Part shown: positions 29,889-37,989 of the stretch, piece by piece | Layout: the number at the start of each line of letters is the position of its first letter | How positions within the stretch are numbered: position 1 is the first letter of the stretch | Assembly: GCF_009189165.1 (NCBI RefSeq) | Contig: NZ_CP045118.1 | Coordinates: 3,968,001 to 4,032,000, forward strand | From: Pseudomonas sp. SCB32 | GTDB taxonomy: Bacteria > Pseudomonadota > Gammaproteobacteria > Pseudomonadales > Pseudomonadaceae | DNA length: 64,000 nucleotides | Direction: 5' to 3' | Program-made: the position numbers and the translations under genes | The notes under the pieces: generated by a model | Told to the model about the DNA's origin: nothing | Database searches by the model: none | Seen by the model: only the letters and a program-made list of their open reading frames with translations

Positions 29889-29920
29889 AACGGGCTCGCC
29901 GATTGGCGGGCCCGTTATAC
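29889..29920 (+). terminator. Terminator of anr
   Basis: AACGGGCTCGCC, loop GATT, GGCGGGCCCGTT: a 12-bp stem with one wobble pair, 44 bases after the anr stop. Followed by ATACTTTC. Confidence 0.7.
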
Positions 29921-29959
29921 TTTCGGCTCTGCAAATACCGCATCAGGTGCACAACCAGC

Positions 29960-30508
29960 ATGATCCTCAATCAACTCGACCTGAAGTCCATGATCCGCGC
30001 CGTTCCCGACTTCCCCAAGCCGGGCGTGATCTTCCGTGACATCACACCGCTGTTCCAGTCGCCGCGAGCCCTGCGCTTCGTCGCCGACAGCTTCATCCAG
30101 CGCTATGTCGAGGCCGAGTTCACCCACATCGGCGCCATGGACGCGCGCGGATTCCTGATCGGTTCGATCATCGCCTACGAGCTGAACAAGCCCCTGGTGC
30201 TTTTCCGCAAGCGCGGCAAGCTGCCGGCCGACGTGCTGGCCCAGGCCTACGAGACCGAGTACGGCGAAGCCCTGCTGGAAGTCCACGCCGACAGCCTGTG
30301 CGAAGGCGATAGCGTGCTGATCTTCGATGACCTGATCGCCACCGGCGGGACCCTGCTGGCCGCCGCGCAACTGGTGCGCCGCATGGGCGCCAGCGTGTTC
30401 GAGGCCGCCGCGATCATCGACCTGCCGGAACTGGGCGGCTCTGCCAAGCTGACCGATGCGCAGATCCCCACCTACAGCCTGACCGCCTTCTCCCTCGACG
30501 AACGCTGA
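29960..30508 (+). CDS. apt: Adenine phosphoribosyltransferase
   Basis: Purine salvage enzyme of 182 residues that makes AMP from adenine and PRPP in the cytoplasm. The PRPP-binding motif is [13 protein letters not shown], and the N-terminal [18 protein letters not shown] is typical of Apt. ATG 29960 gives the P. aeruginosa length; the frame is open to 29903. It stands between the terminators of anr and its own at 30533, so it is probably transcribed alone. Confidence 0.95.
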   Translation: MILNQLDLKSMIRAVPDFPKPGVIFRDITPLFQSPRALRFVADSFIQRYVEAEFTHIGAMDARGFLIGSIIAYELNKPLVLFRKRGKLPADVLAQAYETEYGEALLEVHADSLCEGDSVLIFDDLIATGGTLLAAAQLVRRMGASVFEAAAIIDLPELGGSAKLTDAQIPTYSLTAFSLDER

Positions 30509-30532
30509 TCGGCGCTGCTTCCTCTCTCTCCA

Positions 30533-30564
30533 GACAACGGGCGCTACGGCGCCCGTTGTCGTTT
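30533..30564 (+). terminator. Terminator of apt
   Basis: GACAACGGGCGC, loop TACG, GCGCCCGTTGTC followed by GTTT: perfect 12-bp stem 24 bases after the stop. Confidence 0.8.
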
Positions 30565-30641
30565 CCGGCGGCCCCATCCTAAGGCTGGTCGTGGCCGCCT
30601 TGGCCTGATCCGACCCGGCCACGGCCGGATATGACCTGGAG

Positions 30642-30654
30642 ATTGTCCGACAAT
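30642..30654. promoter_or_regulatory. Inverted repeat ATTGTC-C-GACAAT upstream of the PF10118 gene
   Basis: Perfect 6-bp arms around one base, 123 bases before the gene start. The same arms occur at 54586-54598 between the GntR gene and alkB2. The core GTC-N-GAC fits the GTM-N-KAC consensus of FadR-type GntR regulators. Confidence 0.55.
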
Positions 30655-30777
30655 GCTCCGAACATGACATCAGCTAATGACACAATCAGAGGTGGCATAG
30701 CGAACTAACGACAGGGCTTGCCCGGGTCGCCGCACCTGACGTGCGCCACCCTCCCGCACAACAACAAGGAGTTAGTC

Positions 30778-31608
30778 ATGAACGCCAGCACCACGCCGAT
30801 CCGCGCCAATTTCCCGGTCCGCCGCATGGACTTCAGCTTCAGCGAAACGCCGAAATACTGGTGGGACGGTCAACCCTTCATGACCCACTTCATGAATAAC
30901 CTGTCCTCGCTGTTCCCCTACGGCGAAAAGTTCTTCGTCGATAGCGTGCGCGCCGTGCGTGAGCGCATCCAGGACCCGCAATTGCAGAAGGACGTCAGCG
31001 CCTTCATCGGCCAGGAGGCCATGCACTCCAAGGAGCACGCGGCCTACAACGAATACGCCGACCAATATGGCATCGACCTGGAGCGCCTGGAGCTGCGCAT
31101 CAAGGTGCTGCTCGAATCGATCAGCAAGGTCACGACCAGGAAACACCAGCTGGCGATCACCTGCGCCCTGGAACACTTTACCGCGACCATGGCCGAGCAG
31201 CTGCTCAAGCGCGAGGACCTGAGCAGCCAGATGAAGTCGGACAAGATGTACAAGCTGTGGATGTGGCACGCCGTTGAGGAGAATGAGCACAAGGCGGTGG
31301 CCTATGACGTCTACCAGCAGGTCTACGGCGGCTACTTCACCCGCACCGCGGTGATGCTGCTGACCACCGTGATCTTCCTCGGCGTCATCGGCGGCTTCCA
31401 GATCCACTTGCTGCGCCGCGACGGCCAGCTGTTCAACTGGCGCAGCTGGAAGCACGGCCTGGGGGTGCTGCTGCATCCGCGCCGCGGTTACTTCGTCAAC
31501 CTGATCCGCCCCTGGCTGGATTACTTCCGCCCCGGCTTCCACCCCTTCGACCATGACACCAAGTCGCTGGAAAGCCGTTGGAAGGAACAGCTGGATTTCG
31601 CCGGCTGA
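30778..31608 (+). CDS. PF10118-type metal-dependent hydrolase family protein
   Basis: Protein of 276 residues, mostly helical, with GQEAMHSKEH (about residues 79-88), EHFTA in the middle and EENEHK after it. These E..H pairs look like a ferritin-like diiron or dimetal centre. One hydrophobic segment near residues 195-215 (MLLTTVIFLGVIGGFQIHLL) suggests membrane association. ATG 30778 has AAGGAG at 30766-30771. The gene is flanked by terminators on both sides, so it is a single transcription unit. An alkB2-type palindrome lies in its leader. The biochemical role of the family is not established; the name is historical. Confidence 0.78.
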   Translation: MNASTTPIRANFPVRRMDFSFSETPKYWWDGQPFMTHFMNNLSSLFPYGEKFFVDSVRAVRERIQDPQLQKDVSAFIGQEAMHSKEHAAYNEYADQYGIDLERLELRIKVLLESISKVTTRKHQLAITCALEHFTATMAEQLLKREDLSSQMKSDKMYKLWMWHAVEENEHKAVAYDVYQQVYGGYFTRTAVMLLTTVIFLGVIGGFQIHLLRRDGQLFNWRSWKHGLGVLLHPRRGYFVNLIRPWLDYFRPGFHPFDHDTKSLESRWKEQLDFAG

Positions 31609-31626
31609 TCCCTACGGCACAAAAGA

Positions 31627-31654
31627 AAACGCCAGGCATAGCCTGGCGTTTTTC
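31627..31654 (+). terminator. Rho-independent terminator after the PF10118 gene
   Basis: AAACGCCAGGC, loop ATA, GCCTGGCGTTT followed by TTC: 11-bp stem with a T-run, 18 bases after the stop. A clear intrinsic terminator. Confidence 0.9.
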
Positions 31655-31686
31655 ATTCAGCCCGATGCACCCAAGGCGATCTCTGC

Positions 31687-31757
31687 GTAGGAGCGGACTC
31701 CGTCCGCGATGGCATCCGGCGCGATGCGAACCTATCGCGGACAGAGTCCGCTCCTAC
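31687..31757. repeat. REP pair, GTAGGAGCG family (family A)
   Basis: Left arm GTAGGAGCGGACTCCGTCCG and right arm CGGACAGAGTCCGCTCCTAC. The inner sequence differs from the other family A copies (GGACTCCGTCC instead of GAGCTTGCTC), so it is a distinct subtype. Confidence 0.85.
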
Positions 31758-31766
31758 GCATGCCGG

Positions 31767-32162
31767 CTAGCCCTCCTGCCGGCGCGGCAGGTCATCCACC
31801 GTGTCGAACCAGGAAAGCTGCGACGAGCACCAGATATGGCACTGCGGCTTCATGCGTTCCGGTTCATCCAGGGTCACGGTATTGAGCCCGACGGTTTCGC
31901 CATCTCTCACACGGAATTCCAACGGCGTACCGCATTTCACGCAAAAGCGCCGCTCCCCCTCCGTGCTCGACCGCCACACCCCCAGCTCGCCGGACAGGTA
32001 CCGGAAGCCCGCCAGCGGTATCACCGCCCAGGGCACCGCCGGCGCGGCACTGGACTTCTGGCAGATACGGCAGTGGCAGTAACCGGTCTCCTCCGGCTCG
32101 GCGTCGACCCGGTAGCGCACCGCGCCGCAGGCGCAGCCGCCGAACAGGGGCAAGGGCAACAT
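31767..32162 (-). CDS. GFA family (glutathione-dependent formaldehyde-activating enzyme/CENP-V-like) protein
   Basis: Zinc-binding Mss4-like protein of 131 residues. Cysteine pairs are GGCACGAVRYR, CHCRICQ and FCVKCGTPL, the arrangement of the GFA family. ATG 32162 is preceded by CAGGAG; the longer TTG-started frame to 32183 is less likely. The family name comes from Gfa of Paracoccus, but most members have unknown substrates. It follows the TetR gene on the same strand after 29 bases and may be cotranscribed with it. Confidence 0.82.
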   Translation of the reverse strand: MLPLPLFGGCACGAVRYRVDAEPEETGYCHCRICQKSSAAPAVPWAVIPLAGFRYLSGELGVWRSSTEGERRFCVKCGTPLEFRVRDGETVGLNTVTLDEPERMKPQCHIWCSSQLSWFDTVDDLPRRQEG

Positions 32163-32191
32163 GGCGATCTCCTGATACGGCAAAGGACAAT

Positions 32192-32887
32192 TCAGAGCCT
32201 AGCCAGCATGCCGAAAGTCTGCAGCACCGCGACGCCCGTGAAGAGCAACAGGATTTGTCGCCCGGCCAGGACGCAGACCTCCTCGCGCTGCTCCGGCGGG
32301 CGCTCCAGGTAGTCCAGCGACTGCTGGAACAGTTGCCGGCTGATCGAGCGCGACAGCTGGTTCAATTCGTCTTCGTCGACATCCGGCAGCAGGTGGAACT
32401 GGCGGATGTCCTCGGCCATGTCCTCGCCGAACTCATCCATCACCCGTGCCAGCGCCACGCGCAGCACCGGTGATGGGCCATGCAGTTCGCGCACGCCAAT
32501 GATGAAGGCCTCCGGATGGCTCTCGACGAAGTCGAAGAACAACCGCACGGTTTCCCGCGTCACCCGCAGGCCGCGCTCCAGGTCCAGGCCAAAAGGCACA
32601 CTGGCGGCGCTCTCCCCTGACTGCGCGCGCTCGGCGGCTTCGCGGCGCAGATCACGCAGCGGCTGACGCAACTGGGTGGCGATATCGCGGATGATCGCCA
32701 GGCCCAGATCGTCCACATCGTCGAAATGCCGATAGAAGGTGTTCGGGTTCAGCCCCGCCTCTCGCGCCAACTCCCGCAATCCCAGGCTGCTGAGGCTGCG
32801 CCGCCCCGCCGCCAGGCGCAGCGCCGCATCGATCAGCGCGCGTTTGCCCGCGGCTTCCGCCGGCCGTTCTTCCTGTCCGATTTCCAT
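32192..32887 (-). CDS. TetR family transcriptional regulator
   Basis: Regulator of 231 residues with an N-terminal helix-turn-helix (LGLRELAREAGLNPNTFYRHFDDVDDL, about residues 35-62) and a helical ligand domain. I start it at MEIGQEE (32887). It is divergent from the BVMO/SDR pair, and the 115-base gap holds a two-part palindromic operator, so it very probably represses that pair and itself. This matches the PA1539/PA1538/PA1537 arrangement of P. aeruginosa as I recall it. The inducer is unknown; a ketone, fatty acid or acyl compound would fit. Confidence 0.87.
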   Translation of the reverse strand: MEIGQEERPAEAAGKRALIDAALRLAAGRRSLSSLGLRELAREAGLNPNTFYRHFDDVDDLGLAIIRDIATQLRQPLRDLRREAAERAQSGESAASVPFGLDLERGLRVTRETVRLFFDFVESHPEAFIIGVRELHGPSPVLRVALARVMDEFGEDMAEDIRQFHLLPDVDEDELNQLSRSISRQLFQQSLDYLERPPEQREEVCVLAGRQILLLFTGVAVLQTFGMLARL

Positions 32888-32929
32888 GAGATTGGCGCCC
32901 GACCCCACCTAAGGTTGGTTGTTCCAGAA

Positions 32930-32972
32930 GTATACAGATGTCTACATTCGTACCACGTAGACAGTTGTATAC
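32930..32972. promoter_or_regulatory. Double TetR-type operator between regulator and BVMO genes
   Basis: Two 16-bp palindromes, GTATACAGATGTCTAC (32930-32945) and GTAGACAGTTGTATAC (32957-32972), both fitting GTAKACA-N2-TGTMTAC. They are inverted copies of each other, so the whole 43 bases is symmetrical around 32951. Centres are 27 bases apart. The operator lies 43 bases from the TetR start and 31 bases from the BVMO start. Confidence 0.8.
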
Positions 32973-33002
32973 GCCAGCAATAATCATAACAGGAGCTTGG
33001 CC

Positions 33003-34553
33003 ATGGGTACGGGTACGCAACCTCAGACTGCCCCGAGCAGACACTGCAAGATCGCCATCGTCGGCACCGGTTTTTCCGGGCTGGGCATGGCGATCCGCCT
33101 TAGGCAGGAAGGCGAGAACGACATCCTGCTGTTCGAGAAGGACGCCGGCGTTGGCGGTACCTGGCGGGTCAACAACTACCCGGGCTGCGCCTGCGACGTG
33201 CAATCCCATGTCTATTCCTTCTCCTTCGAGCCGAACCCGGACTGGACACGCATGTTCGCTCGCCAGCCGGAGATCCGCGCCTACCTGGAGAACTGCTGGA
33301 AGAAGTACCGCCTGGAAGACAAGACGCTGTTCAATACCGAGATGCTGCGCTTCGAGTGGAACGACGAGCAGCAGCTCTGGCACCTGTTCGACGCCGCCGG
33401 CAATCACTACACCGCCAAGGCCGTGGTGTCCGGCATGGGAGCGCTGTCGATCCCCTCGATCCCTGCACTCAAGGGCCTGGAGAACTTCCAGGGCAAGGCC
33501 TTCCACTCCCAGCAGTGGGACCATGACTATGACCTGAAGGGCAAGCGCGTCGCGGTGATCGGCACCGGCGCCTCGGCCATTCAGTTCGTCCCGGAAATCC
33601 AGCCGCTGGTGGCCAAGCTCGACCTCTACCAACGCACCGCGCCGTGGATCCTGCCCAAGCCGGACCGCGCCATCAGCGACAAGGAGCGCGCGCGCTTCCG
33701 CCACTTCCCGGCCGTGCAGAAGCTCTGGCGCGGCGCGCTGTACAGCATGCTCGAAGGCCGCGTGCTGGGCTTCACCTTCGCCCCCTGGGCGATGAAGCTG
33801 GTGGGCCGACTGGCGGAGCGCTTCATCCGTCAGCAGGTGAAGGACCCGGACCTGCGCCGCAAGCTCACCCCCGACTACACCATCGGCTGCAAGCGCGTGC
33901 TCATGTCGCACAACTACTACCCCGCGCTGGCGGCCGCCAACTCCTCGGTGATCACCGACGGCATCCTCGAGATCAAGGCCGGCAGCATCATCACCAGTGA
34001 CGGCCGCGAGCGGCCGGTGGACGCCATCATCTTCGGCACCGGCTTCACCGCCAACGACCCGATTCCGCGCGGCGTGGTGTTCGGCAAGGATGGCGTCGAC
34101 CTGCTCGACACCTGGAAGAACGGCCCGGAAGCCTATAAGGGCACCATGACCCGTGGCTTCCCCAACCTGTTCTTCCTCATGGGCCCCAACACCGGCCTGG
34201 GCCACAACTCCATGGTCTACATGATCGAGTCGCAGATCGCCTACGTGCTGGGCGCCATCAAGCTGATGGACCGCCGCGAACTGCACAGCGTCGAAGTGAA
34301 GGGCGAAATCCAGGATCAGTGGAACGCCAAGCTGCAGCGCGGCCTCAACCACAGCGTGTGGAACACCGGCGGCTGCAAGAGCTGGTACCTGCACCCGGTG
34401 AGCGGGCGCAACTGCACGCTGTGGCCGGGCTTCACCTGGCGCTTCCGCGCGCTGACCAGCCAATTCGATCCGTCCGCCTATCATCTGAAGGCCAAGCCCC
34501 TGGGCAGCGCCGTCGTCCAACCGCAACGCCACGCCGAGGAGGTGCCGGCATGA
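33003..34553 (+). CDS. Flavin-containing Baeyer-Villiger-type monooxygenase
   Basis: FAD/NADPH monooxygenase of 516 residues. FAD-binding GTGFSGLG is near residue 22, the Baeyer-Villiger fingerprint segment FQGKAFHSQQWDHD near 160 and a second Rossmann motif GTGASA near 187. Such enzymes insert oxygen next to a ketone to give an ester or lactone. Start ATG 33003 has AGGAG at 32991-32995. Its stop overlaps the ATG of the SDR gene (ATGA), so the two are cotranslated. The substrate is unknown; the adjacent SDR could make its ketone from an alcohol. Confidence 0.87.
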   Translation: MGTGTQPQTAPSRHCKIAIVGTGFSGLGMAIRLRQEGENDILLFEKDAGVGGTWRVNNYPGCACDVQSHVYSFSFEPNPDWTRMFARQPEIRAYLENCWKKYRLEDKTLFNTEMLRFEWNDEQQLWHLFDAAGNHYTAKAVVSGMGALSIPSIPALKGLENFQGKAFHSQQWDHDYDLKGKRVAVIGTGASAIQFVPEIQPLVAKLDLYQRTAPWILPKPDRAISDKERARFRHFPAVQKLWRGALYSMLEGRVLGFTFAPWAMKLVGRLAERFIRQQVKDPDLRRKLTPDYTIGCKRVLMSHNYYPALAAANSSVITDGILEIKAGSIITSDGRERPVDAIIFGTGFTANDPIPRGVVFGKDGVDLLDTWKNGPEAYKGTMTRGFPNLFFLMGPNTGLGHNSMVYMIESQIAYVLGAIKLMDRRELHSVEVKGEIQDQWNAKLQRGLNHSVWNTGGCKSWYLHPVSGRNCTLWPGFTWRFRALTSQFDPSAYHLKAKPLGSAVVQPQRHAEEVPA

Positions 34554-35440
34554 AGAACTTCGAGAACAAAGTTGCCGCCATCACCGGCGCCGGCTCCGGC
34601 ATCGGCCGCGCCCTGGCCATCGAGCTGGCCTCCCGTGGTTGCCACCTGGCCCTGGCGGACGTGAATGCCGCCGGCCTGGAGGAAACCCGCCAGTTGCTCT
34701 CGTCCTCCGGCATACGCGTGTCCATCGACACCGTGAACGTCGCCGACCGCGAGCAGGTGCACGCCTGGGCCGACAAGGCCGCCCGCGAGCACGGCAAGGT
34801 CAACCTGGTGTTCAACAACGCCGGCGTCGCCCATGCCGGCACCGTGGAAGCCAGCGACTACGAAGAGTACGAGTGGATCACCAACATCAACTTCTGGGGC
34901 GTGGTCTACGGCACTAAGGCCTTCCTGCCGCACCTGAAGGCCTCCGGCGACGGCCATGTGGTCAACGTCTCCAGCGTCTTCGGCCTGTTCTCCCAGCCGG
35001 GCATGAGCGCCTACAACGCCACCAAGTTCGCCGTGCGCGGCTTCACCGAGTCGCTGCGCCAGGAGCTGGACATGGAGCGCGGCGGTGTTTCCGCCAGTTG
35101 CGTGCACCCCGGCGGAATCAAGACCAACATCGCCAAGACCGCGCGGATGAACGACAGCATGGTCAAGGTCACCGGGCAGAACGCCGAGGCTGCCCGCAGC
35201 CAGTTCAACGACCAGTTGCTGCGAACCACTCCGCAGAAGGCCGCGCAGGTGATCATCCGCGGCGTGGAACGCGATTCGCGGCGCATCCTGATCGGCCCGG
35301 ATGCCCACGCCATCGACGTGATGCTGCGCCTGCTGCCGGTCTGGTACCAGAAAGTGGTCACCCTCAGCATGGGCCTGGCCAAGCGCTTCGCCCCCAAGTC
35401 CAAGCGCAAGCAAGGCGCTGAAGGATACGAAGCCAAGTAA
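34550..35440 (+). CDS. Short-chain dehydrogenase/reductase
   Basis: Classical SDR of 296 residues. The cofactor motif GAGSGIG is at residues 13-19, the structural NNAG about residue 91 and the catalytic YNATK about residues 151-155 after NVSSVFG. ATG 34550 overlaps the stop of the BVMO gene. The pair probably works in sequence: alcohol to ketone (SDR), ketone to ester (BVMO). A terminator with a long T-run ends the unit. Confidence 0.87.
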   Translation: MKNFENKVAAITGAGSGIGRALAIELASRGCHLALADVNAAGLEETRQLLSSSGIRVSIDTVNVADREQVHAWADKAAREHGKVNLVFNNAGVAHAGTVEASDYEEYEWITNINFWGVVYGTKAFLPHLKASGDGHVVNVSSVFGLFSQPGMSAYNATKFAVRGFTESLRQELDMERGGVSASCVHPGGIKTNIAKTARMNDSMVKVTGQNAEAARSQFNDQLLRTTPQKAAQVIIRGVERDSRRILIGPDAHAIDVMLRLLPVWYQKVVTLSMGLAKRFAPKSKRKQGAEGYEAK

Positions 35441-35465
35441 GAGTCCCTTTTCCCCCCCTCGGGCC

Positions 35466-35506
35466 GGCACCCACCCACTACCCCTGGGTGGGCGCCGTTT
35501 TTTTTG
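35466..35506 (+). terminator. Rho-independent terminator of the BVMO/SDR operon
   Basis: GGCACCCACCCA, seven-base loop, TGGGTGGGCGCC, then G and eight T residues. One mismatch in the stem. Strong intrinsic terminator; it lies just before the convergent methyltransferase gene. Confidence 0.9.
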
Positions 35507-35508
35507 TT

Positions 35509-36321
35509 TCAGCGGCGGGTCAGCACCACCTCCAGATACTCGCTGGGCACCACCAGCGACGCCGGACCGGCACGGTTGCTCGCCTCCAGCAGCTGGGTCA
35601 GGTCGCGTTCCAGTCCTTTCGCTTGGGCTTCCGGCAGGCTAGCAAAGGCCTTGTGCAGCGGGCCGTACCAGTCACGGAAGATCTCGATGAAGTGCGCCGC
35701 CGAGCGATAGCGGAAGTTGAAGATCTGCCGCGAGGCACGCAGCTCACTGATCGAGTCGCCGAACAGCTCGCGCAGATTTTCCTCCCGCCCCCAGGCCGAC
35801 GGTGGACGCACACCGGCAGCCGGCGGCACGTAGCCCGAAAGCACCTTGAACAGCTGGCCGATGAAGCCCTCCGGCGTCCAGTTGGCCAGGCCGATGCGCC
35901 CGCCGGAGCGGCAGACGCGCGCCAGCTCGGCAGCCGCCTTCGGCTGGTCGGGGGTGAACATCACGCCGAAGGTCGAGACGACGGCATCGAAACTGCTGGT
36001 GTCGAAAGGCAACGCTTCGGCATCGGCCTCGCGGAACTCCACTTCCAGGTGTTCGGCGCGGGCACGTTCGGCGCCCAGCTCCAGCAGGCGCGGCACATAG
36101 TCGGTGGACATGACCCGGCAACCGCGCCGAGCCGCCGCCAGGGTGGCATTGCCGTTGCCGGCGGCGACATCCAGTACCCACTCGTCGCAGAGCAGGTCGC
36201 AGGCTTCGGCCAGGCGCTCGCCGACGATCTGCAGGGTCGTGCCGATCACGGCGTAGTCGCCGCTGGCCCAGGTAGCCATCTGGCGTTGTTTCAGGGCATT
36301 GAGATCGATGGCGGTGCTCAT
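35509..36321 (-). CDS. SAM-dependent class I methyltransferase (UbiE/COQ5-like)
   Basis: Methyltransferase of 270 residues. Motif I is VLDVAAGNGNATLAAA (about residues 50-65), post-I STDYVPRLLELG, and the acidic segment DAEALPFDTSSFDAVVSTFGVM is typical of Methyltransf_11/25 domains. Start MSTAIDLN at 36321 has GGAGA upstream. It follows the DUF4242 gene on the same strand after 29 bases, so the two form an operon divergent from an AraC regulator. The acceptor molecule is unknown. Confidence 0.83.
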   Translation of the reverse strand: MSTAIDLNALKQRQMATWASGDYAVIGTTLQIVGERLAEACDLLCDEWVLDVAAGNGNATLAAARRGCRVMSTDYVPRLLELGAERARAEHLEVEFREADAEALPFDTSSFDAVVSTFGVMFTPDQPKAAAELARVCRSGGRIGLANWTPEGFIGQLFKVLSGYVPPAAGVRPPSAWGREENLRELFGDSISELRASRQIFNFRYRSAAHFIEIFRDWYGPLHKAFASLPEAQAKGLERDLTQLLEASNRAGPASLVVPSEYLEVVLTRR

Positions 36322-36350
36322 CTGTGCATCTCCTGGCGGCCAGGGCGCGC

Positions 36351-36623
36351 TCATTCGGCGGTGGTCGGATCGAGGGTGGTGACGACCTGCGATATCCGGT
36401 TGGCCGGGAAGCCACCCAGTCGTGCGTGCTCACGCACGGCGGCCTCGTCGGGGGCGATGTACAGGCAGTAGATGCGGTCATCGACGACATAGCTGTGCAA
36501 CCACTGCACCTGGGGACCCAGTTGGCTCAGGACTTTGCAGGATTTCTGCGCGATGGCCTTGAAATCGCGCTCGGAAAGGGCTCCGGCGCCGGGGATTTCG
36601 CGCTCGATTACGAACTTCGGCAT
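36351..36623 (-). CDS. DUF4242 (SCO4226-like) small protein
   Basis: Protein of 90 residues starting MPKFVIEREIPGAGALSERD, the typical opening of the DUF4242 family. A Streptomyces member, SCO4226, binds nickel. Start at 36623 with AGGAGA upstream; the frame extends to 36662 without similarity. First gene of a two-gene unit with the methyltransferase. Its HSYVVDDRIYCLY segment is family-typical. Function unknown. Confidence 0.78.
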   Translation of the reverse strand: MPKFVIEREIPGAGALSERDFKAIAQKSCKVLSQLGPQVQWLHSYVVDDRIYCLYIAPDEAAVREHARLGGFPANRISQVVTTLDPTTAE

Positions 36624-36805
36624 GACATTCTCCTGGTGGGTGGAAATGGACGGGGACCGCAACCTCCCGCACCTTCATGCTGCGCCGCACGCTGTTTTCC
36701 GTCCTGCTCAAGCGTCGCCCTTCCCTGCCCGATCGTCCGGCGACCTGTCGCAGCCGCCCTTTCACACCCAGACTTCGGAGAGGGCCCTGCCCGGAGGGAC
36801 ACGTC

Positions 36806-36886
36806 ATGAGCTCGAAAACCAGCCTCACCGCCCAGCAGCGCCCTGAACCCCTGGTGCGCCCGGATACCAACAGCGGAGTCGATTGA
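36806..36886 (+). CDS. Possible small ORF (26 residues) coupled to the AraC gene
   Basis: Starts ATG 36806 with a good GGAGGG site at 36793-36798 and encodes a 26-residue peptide beginning MSSKTSLTAQQRP. Its stop TGA shares its last base with the ATG of the downstream araC-type gene (36886). The geometry fits a translationally coupled leader peptide. No family match is recognised; it could also be chance in a GC-rich leader. Confidence 0.35.
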   Translation: MSSKTSLTAQQRPEPLVRPDTNSGVD

Positions 36887-37860
36887 TGGATGCCCTGTCG
36901 GAAACCCTGCGGGTGGTGCGCCTGATCGGCGCCATCTTCATCAATGCACGCTTCACCGCGCCCTGGTGCTACCAGTCGCCCCGCGCCGATTCGGTCATCG
37001 AACTGCTGGAGCCCGGCGCCGAGCAGTTGGTGATCTTCCACCTGATCACCGAGGGCGAATGCTTCGTCGAGATGGGCAAGGCCGCACCGGTAAAGCTGGT
37101 GGCGGGCGATGCTGTGCTGTTCCCCCAGGGCCATGCCCACCGCATGACCTCACAGCCCGGCGTGCCACCCGCCAGCGGTGCGCAGCTCGAAGCGGTACTC
37201 GCACGTCGCCCCCGGCAACTGGCCTACGGCGGCGGTGGCGCGACGACCCGACTGGTGTGCGGCTACCTCGCCTGTGACGCCCGCCTGGCACGGCTGCTGC
37301 TCGCCGGACTACCCGCCTTGGTGAAGGTCAATGTACGCGGTTCCGACGCGGGCGCCTGGCTGGAGTCCTCGGTTCAGTACGCCCTGGCCGAGGCGCGCTC
37401 GCCGCGCCCCGGCGGCGCCGGTGTGCTGGCCAAGCTGGCGGAAGTGCTGTTCATCGAAGTGCTGCGCCTTTACATGGCACAGCAAGACGAAGACCGCACC
37501 GGCTGGCTGGCCGGACTGCACGACCGTATCGTCGGCAGCGCGCTCGGTGAGCTGCACAGGTCACCGGCCCACGCCTGGAGCCTGGAAGAACTGGCGCGCT
37601 GCGCCGGCACCTCCCGCTCGGTGTTGGCCGAGCGCTTCCAGTGCCTGGTCGGCTGCCCGCCGATGCAGTACCTGACCCAGTGGCGGATGCTCCTGGCCGC
37701 CAATCTGCTGCGCGGCAGCAATGCCCCGCTGGCGCGCATCGCCGAGGACGTCGGCTACCAGACGGACACCGCCTTCAGCCGCGCCTTTCGCCGCGAATAT
37801 GGCTGCCCGCCGGCGGCGTGGCGACGGAGCCAGGCCGCTGGGGCGCGCCCATCCTTGTAG
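36886..37860 (+). CDS. AraC family transcriptional regulator (cupin_6 type)
   Basis: Regulator of 324 residues with an N-terminal cupin-like sensor domain (EQLVIFHLITEGECFVEM... VLFPQGHAHRM) and a C-terminal AraC DNA-binding domain with two helix-turn-helix units (SLEELARCAGTSRSVLAERF and LARIAEDVGYQTDTAFSRAFRREYG). Divergent from the DUF4242/methyltransferase unit, its likely target. ATG 36886 is preferred over TTG 36883. The stop codon TAG is part of a family A repeat, so the last residues may differ in relatives without that insertion. Confidence 0.87.
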   Translation: MDALSETLRVVRLIGAIFINARFTAPWCYQSPRADSVIELLEPGAEQLVIFHLITEGECFVEMGKAAPVKLVAGDAVLFPQGHAHRMTSQPGVPPASGAQLEAVLARRPRQLAYGGGGATTRLVCGYLACDARLARLLLAGLPALVKVNVRGSDAGAWLESSVQYALAEARSPRPGGAGVLAKLAEVLFIEVLRLYMAQQDEDRTGWLAGLHDRIVGSALGELHRSPAHAWSLEELARCAGTSRSVLAERFQCLVGCPPMQYLTQWRMLLAANLLRGSNAPLARIAEDVGYQTDTAFSRAFRREYGCPPAAWRRSQAAGARPSL

Positions 37861-37932
37861 GAGCGAGCTTGCGCGCGAACGCTTACCGGCGGCAATGGCG
37901 TCAGGCGGGTTCGCGAGCAAGCTCGCTCCTAC
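37857..37932. repeat. REP pair, GTAGGAGCG family (family A), overlapping the AraC stop
   Basis: Left arm GTAGGAGCGAGCTTGCGCGC, right arm GAGCAAGCTCGCTCCTAC. The TAG of the first GTAG is the stop codon of the AraC gene. A further half copy, GCCCGCTCCTAC, follows near 37951-37962. Confidence 0.85.
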
Positions 37933-37989
37933 AGAAAAGCACCCTCGCTGGCCCGCTCCTACAGCGGAATTCCGAAGGGGCTCCTGGAA

